From a virus, in IMG/VR virus record IMGVR_UViG_3300031673_000256, positions 1 through 34,626 of that record: DNA of 34,626 bases; one strand, written 5' to 3'. Position numbers and translations under genes: made by a program. Positions 20,200 to 28,458 of this stretch are shown here, one piece after another. Below the pieces are notes generated by a model. It was not told the DNA's origin and did no database searches. It saw nothing but the letters and a program-made list of their open reading frames with translations. Position 1 is the stretch's first letter. Each line of letters starts with the position of its first letter.

Positions 20200-21684
20200 A
20201 TGACCCGCCTCGCCATCTTCGCCTCCGTCTCCACCCCCGCCCAGGCTGCCGTCGAAAAAGACTCCCTCCCCTCCCAACTCCGCGACGGCCAAGCCTTCGC
20301 CGCCTCCATCGGCGCCACCGTCGTCGCCACCTATCAGGTCCCCGGCCATAGCCGAAAATACATCTTCTACACCGACGCCGAGACCGACATCCCCGCCTAC
20401 CACCAACTCCGCGCCGATTGCGACGCCCACATCTTCGACGTCCTCTGGTGCCGTGCTCGCGATCGCCTCGGGCGCACCGACGCCCTCATCGCCCAGGTCG
20501 AAGCCCTCGTCGCCGCCGCCAGCGCCCAAACCTACTCCTCCCTCATGCCCCACGACCTGGCCCACACCTCCGAAACCTCCAGCCTCTACCTCTCCGCCGT
20601 CGAGCGCGCCCAGGCCCAGGTCGAAAACATCCAACGCACCCGCCGCCGCGACGTCGGCATCCGCGCTCGCGTCCGCCGCGGCCTCCCCCACTGCCGCTGG
20701 CCCTACGGCTACCGCCCCGTCAAAGACCCCCACGGCCACACCATCGCCGGCGAATTCGTCCCCGGCGAAATCGAAGCCGTCCAACTCGCCACCGACCTCT
20801 TCCTCGCCGGCCTCGGCATCCACACCATCGCCCGGCGCCTCAACGCCACCCCCTACCACCCCCGCCGCTCCCCCCGCTGGGCCATGACATCTGTCCGCAA
20901 CATCCTCTACAACGACCGCTACGCCGGCCTCATCACCTACGGTCCCCACCTGGTCGCCACCGACCCCTCTCCCGCCTACCCCGCCGCCTGGGACCCCGCC
21001 ACCCATCGCGCCATCCTCCAGGAACGCGCCCGCCGTCGCCGAGGTGGCCACCCGCGCGTCTCCCCCATCTCCGGCCTCGTCTTCTGTGCTCGTTGTGGCT
21101 ACGCCCTCGAGCTCAACCGCCCCCACGCCGTCTACAACTACCGCTGCTACACCCACGCCAACCGGCGCGCCCTCGGCCGCTCCTGCCACACCAACACCAT
21201 CCGCGCCGATGTCCTCCTCGACGCCATCCAACAGACCCTTTCCACCCTGCGAGATCCCGCCGCCCTCGACGCCCTCCTCACCGCTGCCGCCCCCAACCGC
21301 GCCCCCTTCGAAGCCCAGCGCGCCCACCTGGTCGCCGCGATCGCCGCCCTAAAACAAAAACGCGAACGCCTCGCCCTGGCGTTCGCTGACCAAACTATGA
21401 CCGCCGACGTCTACCGCGACGCCGACGACCACCTCCTGGAGGACCTCCAGGCCGCCACCCGGCAACTAACCGACGTCGGCGACCAACTCGCCGTCCAGCC
21501 CACCCCCGAGGACCACCGCGCCGCCCTCGAGGACCTCCTAGCCACCCTGGCCACCGACCCGGGCTGGCTCCGCACCGGCCCCGTGGACCAGGTCCGCGCC
21601 GCCCTCCTACGCACCGGCCTCCGCCTCTACGTAGAAAACGGCCACCTCGTCCGCATCACCATCACCCCCGGAGCAGGAGTGTGA
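20200..21684 (+). CDS. Large serine recombinase (site-specific integrase)
   Basis: A 494-residue recombinase with the large-serine layout: catalytic N-domain (about 1-140), recombinase domain (about 155-260, PHCRWPYGYRPV...IARRLNATPYHPRRSPRW...NILYNDRYAGLITYG), zinc ribbon (CARCG...YRC...SCH, about 297-330) and a coiled-coil-containing C-terminus. Ser11 in ASVSTPAQ is the expected nucleophile, and DRLGR supplies the R68/R71 equivalents of gamma-delta resolvase. The R8 equivalent reads Ser9, and the RP motif around R45 reads IP. It adjoins the repressor, as integrases of temperate phages do. The plus-strand coding DNA is C-rich, unlike the G-rich minus-strand genes. Confidence 0.9.
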   Translation: MTRLAIFASVSTPAQAAVEKDSLPSQLRDGQAFAASIGATVVATYQVPGHSRKYIFYTDAETDIPAYHQLRADCDAHIFDVLWCRARDRLGRTDALIAQVEALVAAASAQTYSSLMPHDLAHTSETSSLYLSAVERAQAQVENIQRTRRRDVGIRARVRRGLPHCRWPYGYRPVKDPHGHTIAGEFVPGEIEAVQLATDLFLAGLGIHTIARRLNATPYHPRRSPRWAMTSVRNILYNDRYAGLITYGPHLVATDPSPAYPAAWDPATHRAILQERARRRRGGHPRVSPISGLVFCARCGYALELNRPHAVYNYRCYTHANRRALGRSCHTNTIRADVLLDAIQQTLSTLRDPAALDALLTAAAPNRAPFEAQRAHLVAAIAALKQKRERLALAFADQTMTADVYRDADDHLLEDLQAATRQLTDVGDQLAVQPTPEDHRAALEDLLATLATDPGWLRTGPVDQVRAALLRTGLRLYVENGHLVRITITPGAGV

Positions 21685-21721
21685 AACACCAATGAACTCG
21701 AAACCCCATCTCCCACACTCC

Positions 21722-22072
21722 CTATCCGCTTATCCGTTCCTCATCCGTTGACACCCCCAGCTTCTCCAGCAGGTCTAGCACTTCCCCCGCCTGCGCCACC
21801 GGCCACCCCTGGAACCCCTCCGCCGCATTCCTAATAAACCTCAGCTCCGGCTTCTCCAGCGCGATCGTGAACGTCCTCCCCATCGCCTCCGCCTGCCACC
21901 TCATTTGCCCGGCCTCCTCCACCAGCCCAATCTCCTCCCGCTCCTCCTCCGTGAACTCCAACACCTCCAATGCCCGCAGCGCCATCCTAAATGCCCGCAC
22001 GTCCCCGCGTGTGCCGTTCACCACCTGCACCAGTATCGCCCGCTGCCAGATCGTCAACTCCAATTCCATCAT
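21722..22072 (-). CDS. Hypothetical protein after the tail fibre
   Basis: A 116-residue helical protein (LTIWQRAILVQVVNGTRGDVRAFRMALRALEVLEFTEEEREEIGLVEE) not assigned to a family. Its ATGA overlap with the fibre gene and its place at the end of the tail operon suggest a fibre-assembly or structural accessory protein. ATG 22072 or 22069 are the possible starts. It converges on the serine recombinase gene with a 37-bp gap lacking any visible terminator. Confidence 0.65.
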   Translation of the reverse strand: MMELELTIWQRAILVQVVNGTRGDVRAFRMALRALEVLEFTEEEREEIGLVEEAGQMRWQAEAMGRTFTIALEKPELRFIRNAAEGFQGWPVAQAGEVLDLLEKLGVSTDEERISG

Positions 22073-23583
22073 CTCGCCTCCAACATCTGCTCTACTCGTT
22101 GCATCCGCTGATACACATCACGAAACGCACACGCATAAAATTGCAGGAATGCCCTATGCTTGATAAACGCATGCGTTCGGCCCACCTCATCCACGCTCAC
22201 CGTCACCAATCCCGCCCTCTCGAAATCCGCCAGATTATACCGAATAACCTCATCCCACCGGCCCCGTATCATCCGCGATAGATCCGCCGCCAGCACCAGG
22301 TCGTCGTACTCGTCCCAATCATCCCCCACCCCGATAATCGCATCGGAATGCAACTCCCCTTCCTGATCAAAAATGAACCGCGTCGAGGCGCTCGAGCGGA
22401 TAACCATCAAATTCGCATCTGCCCCCGGCGCCGCCAGCCCCGTTCCGCTTTTCGTATGCGCATAGATTTCAACATGGCCACGTCCCGCGGCGCTTTTCGT
22501 GGTATCATCCGCCGTGGCGCACCCTGTCAGAGCCGCCGCCGCAGTCGCCTCAGAGAATCCCCGGATATTAATCCCTCCCGACCCCACGGCACCATATTGG
22601 ATTGCCAGCACATCGCCAAATGTATCTGTCTCCGTATAATTGGTAATTCCGTGGGCTACCTCCGCAGCCTTGAATGCGGCCGCCTCGTTCGTGGCCGCCC
22701 CCTGGTTGACCGTAACGCCGATGCTCATGCCGGCGTTAGAAGTCTCATTGATGTACAGCACCCCGGCCACCAGCGCCACCCCATCCGCACCCGGCACACT
22801 CGCACCCGCCCCAACCGCCAGCCGTTTCACCTTCACGCCACTATTCGCATCCGTGGCCACAATGCAACTGGCCGTTTGACCTGTGCTGTTCGTGACTGCG
22901 TGCGTGTGGTTTCCCGCCGCACTATTCGTACTCGTCGCCGTGCACGTCCCCGGCGTCGTCAGCGCCACGTCGTCCGCATTCACCGTGATCCCGGCCCCCG
23001 CCCCCACCGTCAGCGTCCGGTTCGCCGTCAAATCCCCGCCCCCGGTGAGCCCGGCCCCCGCCGTGATCGTGATCGCCGACCTGGCCAACGTACTGTCAAT
23101 CGCATGCGTGTGGTTTCCCGCCGCGCTATTCGTGCTCGTCGCCGTGCACGTCCCCGGCGTCGTCAGCGCCACGTCGTCCGCATTCACCGTAATCCCGTTC
23201 CCCGCCCCAACTGTTAGCGTCAGATTTGCTGTCAGGTTTCCACCACCAGTCAAACCAGCGCCAGCCGTGATCGTGATCGCCGATCTCGCCAGCGTGCTGC
23301 CAATCGCGTGCGTGTGGTTTCCCGCCGCGCTATTCGTACTCGTTGCCGTGCACGTCCCCGGCGTCGCCAACGCCACCGTCACCGCCAGGCCCGCCCCCCC
23401 GTCCGTCACCGTGATCGAATTCCCCGCCGTCAGCACCCGCTCCGCCGTCAGATCCGCATGCAGCGCCAGCACCACGTACTGCGCGTCATTCGGCGCCGGC
23501 CCCACCCCACTCGCCGCCGTGATCCACGTCCGTAACTTCGCCACGTCCGTCAGCAGATCGTCAACCCCCAGCCTATCCTCCAT
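22069..23583 (-). CDS. Tail fibre / receptor-binding protein with HxH repeats
   Basis: A 504-residue protein. The N-terminal ~60 residues are helical (attachment). Then come three related ~68-residue repeats with TPGTCTATSTNSAAGNHTHA, LARSAITITAGAGLTGGG and LTVGAGxGITVNADDV; each has one GNHTHA. In T4 gp37-type fibres HxH motifs coordinate metal ions along a trimeric needle. A globular part follows and a helical C-terminus (MIRGRWDEVIRYNLADFERAG...DVYQRMQRVEQMLEAR). ATG 23583 follows AGGAGGGGGG supplied by the end of a leader-repeat copy. DNA repeats have a 204-bp period (22901, 23105, 23309). Confidence 0.82.
   Translation of the reverse strand: MEDRLGVDDLLTDVAKLRTWITAASGVGPAPNDAQYVVLALHADLTAERVLTAGNSITVTDGGAGLAVTVALATPGTCTATSTNSAAGNHTHAIGSTLARSAITITAGAGLTGGGNLTANLTLTVGAGNGITVNADDVALTTPGTCTATSTNSAAGNHTHAIDSTLARSAITITAGAGLTGGGDLTANRTLTVGAGAGITVNADDVALTTPGTCTATSTNSAAGNHTHAVTNSTGQTASCIVATDANSGVKVKRLAVGAGASVPGADGVALVAGVLYINETSNAGMSIGVTVNQGAATNEAAAFKAAEVAHGITNYTETDTFGDVLAIQYGAVGSGGINIRGFSEATAAAALTGCATADDTTKSAAGRGHVEIYAHTKSGTGLAAPGADANLMVIRSSASTRFIFDQEGELHSDAIIGVGDDWDEYDDLVLAADLSRMIRGRWDEVIRYNLADFERAGLVTVSVDEVGRTHAFIKHRAFLQFYACAFRDVYQRMQRVEQMLEAR
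22880..23370 (-). repeat. 204-bp in-frame tandem repeats inside the fibre gene
   Basis: The motif TGCGTGTGGTTTCCCGCCGC (plus strand) begins at 22901, 23105 and 23309, giving a 204-bp (68-codon) period. The second and third units are close at DNA level; some stretches show many synonymous changes. The repeats can expand or contract in frame. Confidence 0.85.
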
Positions 23584-23606
23584 CCCCCCTCCTATCCGTT
23601 CCTTTC

Positions 23607-23621
23607 CCAATCCGTTGTTGT
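23607..23621 (-). repeat. Leader repeat, single copy (site 2 of 8)
   Basis: Core CCAATCCGTTGTTGT. On the minus strand the repeat continues GGGAAAGGAACGGATAGGAGGGGGG and so provides the ribosome-binding site of the fibre gene. The stop codon of the upstream gene lies within its first bases. Confidence 0.85.
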
Positions 23622-24745
23622 CACCTCTGCACCCCCCTCTGGATCCTCCGCGCGATAATCTCCGCCCCCGGCTCCACCCCCAGATACCCCATCCTCAGCT
23701 CCCCCCCCTCGCGTCCCTCCATGAACTCCACCGTATCCACGTACCGCATCCGCGGATCGTCCCAATCCGTCGCCGTCCCCGCCTTCGCCCACCCCGTCGC
23801 CGCCGCTGGGTTATAGAGCAGGAACCCCGGTTCCACCAGCTCCAACACCGCCTCCCCCCCCGCCCGGTCTAGGAGATGCTCCCCCATCAACTGATACGTC
23901 CAATCCGTCGGCGCCTCCTCGTACACGAACCCCCTTCCCCCATACACCCCCCCCTGCCACACGTGCCCCGACGTGTCCCCCAGCAGAACCATCTCCTTCA
24001 CCAGATCTCCGATCCTCCTCGGCACCGGATCCGCATCCGCGCTCACACTATCCGCGTTCGTCTCGATCCTCTTCGACACCACAAACTCACTCGCCGCGAT
24101 CAACGTCCCCAGCACACTGCTGGCCGCCGCCGTCGTCGTCGTCTCCATATACCGCCACAGCAACGTCTCCCAGTATCCCGCCACTGCCACTCGCAACTCG
24201 TCTGGCTTCACCCGCTCCTCCCCCTCCCGCGCATCCCCCCCCGTGATCCGCGACCGCGGCCAGCCCCCCTCTATCAGCATCTTATCTCGCTCCCCCACCG
24301 CCGCCGCCGCCACCGCCCCCCCCAGCGTCTTGATCACGTTACACTCCCCAAACTCGTCCGACGAGCTCGTATTCTCTGCCCACCCCGTATTCGCCCGCGT
24401 CGGCCCCACACTATACACCGCCGTCACCCGATTGTGGAACACCGCCGGCTTCAGCGAGATCGCCATCTCCGCCCCATCCTGGATCAGCCGCATCTCCTCC
24501 ACGTACCCCTCCCACGCCCCCATCCCATACACCGTCTCCACCAACCGGCAGCCCACATTCAAATTATAGAATTCCGTCAGCTCCGCCCGCGTCCAGTCCT
24601 CCTGACTCAGCATCAACGATCCCCCCAGATACCCCCCCACCGCCCCGCACTTCCGCCGCCATCCCCTGGCCGCCCCCGTCAGATCCCCCAGATACGCCAG
24701 CCCTGTCGTGCCGGCCGTCAGCCGCTGATACAGCCCCAAACTCAT
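23621..24745 (-). CDS. Tail-tip / baseplate protein (Tal-like position)
   Basis: A 374-residue protein between the Dit-position protein and the fibre. The N-terminus (MSLGLYQRLTAGTTGLAYLGDL) is followed by mixed alpha/beta sequence with IAASEFVVSKRIETNA and a C-terminal MRYVDTVEFMEGREGGELRMGYLGVEPGAEIIARRI. No peptidase motif is seen. By gene order after the tape measure it should be a tail-tip hub or Tal-like protein, but I cannot match it to a defined family. ATG 24745 overlaps the previous stop by 4 bp. Confidence 0.7.
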   Translation of the reverse strand: MSLGLYQRLTAGTTGLAYLGDLTGAARGWRRKCGAVGGYLGGSLMLSQEDWTRAELTEFYNLNVGCRLVETVYGMGAWEGYVEEMRLIQDGAEMAISLKPAVFHNRVTAVYSVGPTRANTGWAENTSSSDEFGECNVIKTLGGAVAAAAVGERDKMLIEGGWPRSRITGGDAREGEERVKPDELRVAVAGYWETLLWRYMETTTTAAASSVLGTLIAASEFVVSKRIETNADSVSADADPVPRRIGDLVKEMVLLGDTSGHVWQGGVYGGRGFVYEEAPTDWTYQLMGEHLLDRAGGEAVLELVEPGFLLYNPAAATGWAKAGTATDWDDPRMRYVDTVEFMEGREGGELRMGYLGVEPGAEIIARRIQRGVQR

Positions 24746-26145
24746 TCCGACCCCCGCAGGTTATACCACTGGCAATAGTAAAGCCCACCGTTGCCATCGT
24801 TCAACGTAATCTGATCCGTCAGAACCGACGACGCCGGCCGTTGATACACCACAATCATCCGTCCATCCCCGGGTGGCAACCCAAAATTGCAAAACGACTT
24901 CGGTGCACCTACGTGATAATAGGACGTGTACGCTACCACCCTGCCTACCCTGCCAATCGGCGACTCTGCCACCGCCCATACATTCCCGGCGATCACCTCC
25001 ACCTCGTCCGACAGAAACCCCTCGTCCACCGGCACCGGGCATACACAATCCAGATCCAAACTACCTGCCCCATCCGTCCGCCGTCCCCAGATCTGCAATG
25101 TGTACCCGGCCTCGTATGCCGCCGCATGCACCGCCAGCGGCAATACCTGCAGATCCCGCAGCGGAATCGGCGCGATCCCCATCTCATAATAGTTCCAACT
25201 CGTACCCACCTCGACCTTTGGCCCGGCCACAAAATCCGCATCCGCCATTCCCTGATATCCCCACCGCACCTGCACCTCCCACGTCCCCGTCGTCGCCGCA
25301 CAGCGCAACAACCATAGAAACATCCCAAATTGATCACTCCTATTTGCCGTATAATCCGCCAAATCAACCGTCAACCTCTTCGCCCACGTCGCCGTCCCCG
25401 GTGTTACCCGCACCTTCGTGTTGCCGCCCCCGCCCGGGCTGGCCGTCGAATCCGTTGTTCTACCCGCATCCGTCCCCAGCGTCCCATCCGTATCCTCGCA
25501 TTCCCATATATTGACAAAATTCGTCACCGTCCCGTGCTTGTTCGCCGACCTGACCCCCACCCAGATCTTCCCGATCGCACCGCTCGGTACAGTGAAACCA
25601 AAATGCGCGATCCTGGCCGCCCGGTCCCCCACCACGTCCGCCCCCGGGCTGGCCGTATAATCGTAAAACACACTCGCTGCCGCCGTCGGCGTTGCCGCCG
25701 GCATCGCCACCGTCGCCGTCCCCTCCCACACCCCTTCCCGCTCCACCTTCAGCCGCACCCGTGCATCGTTGACGCCCGCCTCATTCGCCATGTCTACCTG
25801 CGCGCTCAGCCACTCCATCGCGATCTCCCGCACCAACGCGCGGCGCTCCCCCGTCTCATTGTTCATCTTCACGTGCAGCCACACGGGATACTGCTCCTGC
25901 CGGTCGGCCATATACCGCGCCGCCCCCTCCCTCACATCGTCCATCGCCTGCATACTCGTCCCCAGGTCGTTGTGCGACCCCCGGTCCACCAGGCAATCAA
26001 TCGCCTCCGTCACCGGCAGCGGCCGCCGCCCGTGCACCGGCACCCCCACCTTCGCATTCCACGTCCCCGCCCGCCACCCACTCCCCGCCCCCGCCAACAG
26101 CGACAAATCCGTCGTATCCCGCCTAAACTTAAACACCACCGCCAT
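24742..26145 (-). CDS. Distal tail (Dit-like) / baseplate protein with beta-sandwich insert
   Basis: A 467-residue protein in the position of Dit, just after the tape measure. The N-terminus (MAVVFKFRRDTTDLSLLAGAGSGWRAGTWNAKVGVP) fits a tail-tip hub. Residues about 155-330 look like a jelly-roll carbohydrate-binding-type domain (IAHFGFTVPSGAIGKIWVGVRS...VRVTPGTATWAKRLTVDLADYTANRSDQFGMFLWLL). A further beta-rich part follows. Such added lectin-like domains can help host binding. AGGAGGGGATAG precedes ATG 26145, again after a leader repeat. Confidence 0.72.
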   Translation of the reverse strand: MAVVFKFRRDTTDLSLLAGAGSGWRAGTWNAKVGVPVHGRRPLPVTEAIDCLVDRGSHNDLGTSMQAMDDVREGAARYMADRQEQYPVWLHVKMNNETGERRALVREIAMEWLSAQVDMANEAGVNDARVRLKVEREGVWEGTATVAMPAATPTAAASVFYDYTASPGADVVGDRAARIAHFGFTVPSGAIGKIWVGVRSANKHGTVTNFVNIWECEDTDGTLGTDAGRTTDSTASPGGGGNTKVRVTPGTATWAKRLTVDLADYTANRSDQFGMFLWLLRCAATTGTWEVQVRWGYQGMADADFVAGPKVEVGTSWNYYEMGIAPIPLRDLQVLPLAVHAAAYEAGYTLQIWGRRTDGAGSLDLDCVCPVPVDEGFLSDEVEVIAGNVWAVAESPIGRVGRVVAYTSYYHVGAPKSFCNFGLPPGDGRMIVVYQRPASSVLTDQITLNDGNGGLYYCQWYNLRGSE

Positions 26146-26175
26146 CTATCCCCTCCTATCCTTTCCGTTCCTTTC

Positions 26176-26190
26176 CCAATCCGTTGTTGT
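26176..26190 (-). repeat. Leader repeat, single copy (site 3 of 8)
   Basis: Core CCAATCCGTTGTTGT followed on the minus strand by GGGAAAGGAACGGAAAGGATAGGAGG, which forms the ribosome-binding site of the gene at 26145. Confidence 0.85.
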
Positions 26191-26198
26191 AATCCACA

Positions 26199-28250
26199 TC
26201 AAAAACTCCCCACCAACTCCACAATCGCCTCATAATTCCACTGCCCCGCCGCATCCCGATACTGCCCCGCATCCTCGATCATAATCGGCGCCACCACCAC
26301 CATCCTCCCCCCTCCCCCTCCCCCCCCCCATCCCCCCATCCCCCCGCCCAGCTCACCCATCCCCGCCTGTGCCCCCGCCACTGCAGCAGCCAACGCCTCC
26401 AGCGGCAACCCTACCGATGCTTTGACCCCCTCCGCCCAGCCCCGCATCATATTCTCGCCCAGCCCCCTCATCAACAGCGACGGCGACCCAATCCCAAAAA
26501 AGCCCTTGATAACTTCCCACGCTGCTGACGCCGCCGCCCGGCACGCCTCGATCAGCCACGACAACGCAGCATTGATCCCATCAATGATCCCCTGGATGAT
26601 TCCCCGCCCCAGTGCCCCCCAATCTGTACTCGTGAACTTATTGACAATCGCAGAGATCAGATTGGCCACTATCCCGCTCAGCGTATCCCAAGCCCTGCGC
26701 AAAATCTCGGCGATCCCATTCCACACCGCATCCCACGCCACTCGCAAATTCTCTCCAAATCCGCGCCAGTCCCCCTCGAACGCTGATGCAAATGCAGCAA
26801 TGATCCCGCTGATCACCGCGCTCACCGTTTCGATTCCCGCCTGAATCACACCCCATGCCCCCTGGGTTATCGCCGTGATCGTCGCCCCGTGCTTATCCCA
26901 GAATCCCTGCCACACGGCAAGCCCGCCCTGAATCACCCCCGCAATCCCCGCCACCACCCCCTCGATGAACGTCCGTATCCCCCCCCAATCATTCACCCAC
27001 GCCAGATACAACGCCGCCAGCGCCGCGATCACCAGCACCAACGGCGCCTCGATCGCCAGAATCACCGCCGCCACCACCCCCCCGATGATCGCGAAAATCT
27101 CCCAATTATCCACCACGAACTGCAACGCATCCGCCAGCAGCGGCAGCGCACTCGACGCCAGTATGAGGAGCTGCTCCCCCCACAACTGCAGCGTCGGCAA
27201 AAACTCCACTATCGCCGGCCAAATCACCTCACTAATCACCCTCCCCACCGGCTCCAGCCCCGCCAGGAATGCATCTACATTCGCCACCACTTCCGGCGGC
27301 ACCAGCGCCCCGATCCCCCCCTCCCCGATCCGCTCGATGAACCCCAGCACCCGCTCCACGAACCCACCCAACTGCTCCCCGATCTCCGCAATCTTCCCAC
27401 TCTCCAGCATCCCCCGCAGCGTATCGAACACCCCACCCAGCGCCCCCGTCACCACCTCCAGCGCCGGCGTCAACAGATCCGCCCCCCCAAAATACATCAG
27501 ATCCTTGAACGATGATTGCAGCCCCTGGAACGTCTTGCTCATCCGCTCCGACGCCCCCCCAAAGTTCACGTCCGCGTACCGCACGAACGCCCCCGACACG
27601 TCCGCCATCGTCAGCGCCCCGTCCTTCAGCCCCTCCCGCACATCCTCGATGCTCATCCCCAACTCATCCTGGAACACATCCCCCAGGTCCAACCCCACCA
27701 TCTTCAGCTGCCGCATATTGGCCGCCGTCAGATCCCCCGCCTGCAGCGCCTGAGCCAGGTTGTATGTCATCCGGCCCATGCTCTCGTTTGTCATCCCCAA
27801 CCCTGCCCCAGTATCCAGGACCGCCTTCGTCAAATCAATCGCACTATCCCCCGTCGCCCCGAATGCCATCTGCAATCGAAAGGCATCCGCTACCTGCTCA
27901 AACTCGAATGGCGATACCAACGCCAGATCCTTCAGCCTGCCCAACAACCCCTCCGCGACAGGCCCCACCTTCCCCAACGCATCCTCGATATTCTCCGCCC
28001 CTCCCGCCGCCACCAACTCCCGCGCCGCCAGCGTCTCCAGCGAGAGCGTCAAATTCTGCAGCCCCGTCGCCCCCCCGAACGCCTCCCGCGCAATATCCCC
28101 GATCCCCCGCCCGATCGCCGCCAGCCCGCTGGCCACCAGCCCCCCCAGCGCAAACTCCGCGATCCGCCCCAGCGCCCCATGCACCCCATTCAGCGCCCCG
28201 CTCGCATTGTCCCGCCCCTCCACGATGATATTGATTCGATAATCGGACAT
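26199..28250 (-). CDS. Tape measure protein
   Basis: A 683-residue tape measure protein, the ruler for tail length and part of DNA ejection. The N-terminal ~250 residues match the TP901-type tape measure pattern (VSPFEFEQVADAFRLQMAFG, DLTAANMRQLKMVGLDLGDVFQ, MSKTFQGLQSSFKDL). The middle is hydrophobic helical (WEIFAIIGGVVAAVILAIEAPL and on) and the C-terminus has GIGSPSLLMRGLGENMMRGW, usual for this class, then a Gly-rich stretch. If each residue spans about 1.5 angstrom, a tail near 100 nm is expected. ATG 28250 has only a weak ribosome-binding site; an in-frame upstream ORF with the same first six residues lies at 28331. Confidence 0.95.
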   Translation of the reverse strand: MSDYRINIIVEGRDNASGALNGVHGALGRIAEFALGGLVASGLAAIGRGIGDIAREAFGGATGLQNLTLSLETLAARELVAAGGAENIEDALGKVGPVAEGLLGRLKDLALVSPFEFEQVADAFRLQMAFGATGDSAIDLTKAVLDTGAGLGMTNESMGRMTYNLAQALQAGDLTAANMRQLKMVGLDLGDVFQDELGMSIEDVREGLKDGALTMADVSGAFVRYADVNFGGASERMSKTFQGLQSSFKDLMYFGGADLLTPALEVVTGALGGVFDTLRGMLESGKIAEIGEQLGGFVERVLGFIERIGEGGIGALVPPEVVANVDAFLAGLEPVGRVISEVIWPAIVEFLPTLQLWGEQLLILASSALPLLADALQFVVDNWEIFAIIGGVVAAVILAIEAPLVLVIAALAALYLAWVNDWGGIRTFIEGVVAGIAGVIQGGLAVWQGFWDKHGATITAITQGAWGVIQAGIETVSAVISGIIAAFASAFEGDWRGFGENLRVAWDAVWNGIAEILRRAWDTLSGIVANLISAIVNKFTSTDWGALGRGIIQGIIDGINAALSWLIEACRAAASAAWEVIKGFFGIGSPSLLMRGLGENMMRGWAEGVKASVGLPLEALAAAVAGAQAGMGELGGGMGGWGGGGGGGRMVVVAPIMIEDAGQYRDAAGQWNYEAIVELVGSF

Positions 28251-28259
28251 AATCCGTTC

Positions 28260-28331
28260 CTATCCGTTCCGATCTGCGTTCATCTGCGTTCGTCTGCGTT
28301 CATCTGCGTTCGTGATCCTGTAATCCGACAT
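28260..28331 (-). CDS. 23-codon upstream ORF duplicating the tape measure N-terminus
   Basis: ATG 28331 (GGTGAGG upstream) opens MSDYRITNADERRRTQ... and ends at TAG 28262-28260. The tape measure protein also begins MSDYRI, and the two frames are the same: after TAG come GAA CGG ATT and then ATG 28250. The insert between them is the AACGCAGATG repeat. It may mark the former start of the tape measure gene, interrupted by repeat growth; TAG suppression would give an N-terminal extension. Confidence 0.4.
   Translation of the reverse strand: MSDYRITNADERRRTQMNADRNG
28271..28311. repeat. TCTGCGTTC decamer array (first block)
   Basis: Four tandem copies of a ~10-bp unit (TCTGCGTTCA/G on plus). A second block is at 28459-28511 and related copies at 31436-31612. 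This is a simple intergenic repeat type, not CRISPR: no spacers. Confidence 0.85.
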
Positions 28332-28345
28332 TGGACCTCACCAAC

Positions 28346-28378
28346 AAAAAAGGCCATTCCCCTCACTGGAGAATGGCC
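28346..28378 (-). terminator. Rho-independent hairpin T2 upstream of the tape measure gene
   Basis: GGCCATTC (28352-28359) pairs with GAATGGCC (28371-28378). On the minus strand six T follow (28351-28346). The loop on that strand contains GTGAGGGG, as in T1 and T3. It would stop leftward transcription before the tape measure gene unless antiterminated, or ends the transcript of the GT-C-like gene. Confidence 0.85.
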
Positions 28379-28458
28379 CCGTGTATCCCCGTTCCTGGAA
28401 CCGTCGCCGCCTGCTCAGACGGCCGTCCTATCCGTTCCTACCCGTTCCTACCCGTTCC

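Noticed and set aside
20191-21327. 378-codon minus-strand Gly/Val/Asp-rich frame opposite the serine recombinase
   Set aside because: Composition is that of a shadow frame; the plus-strand recombinase has clear motifs.
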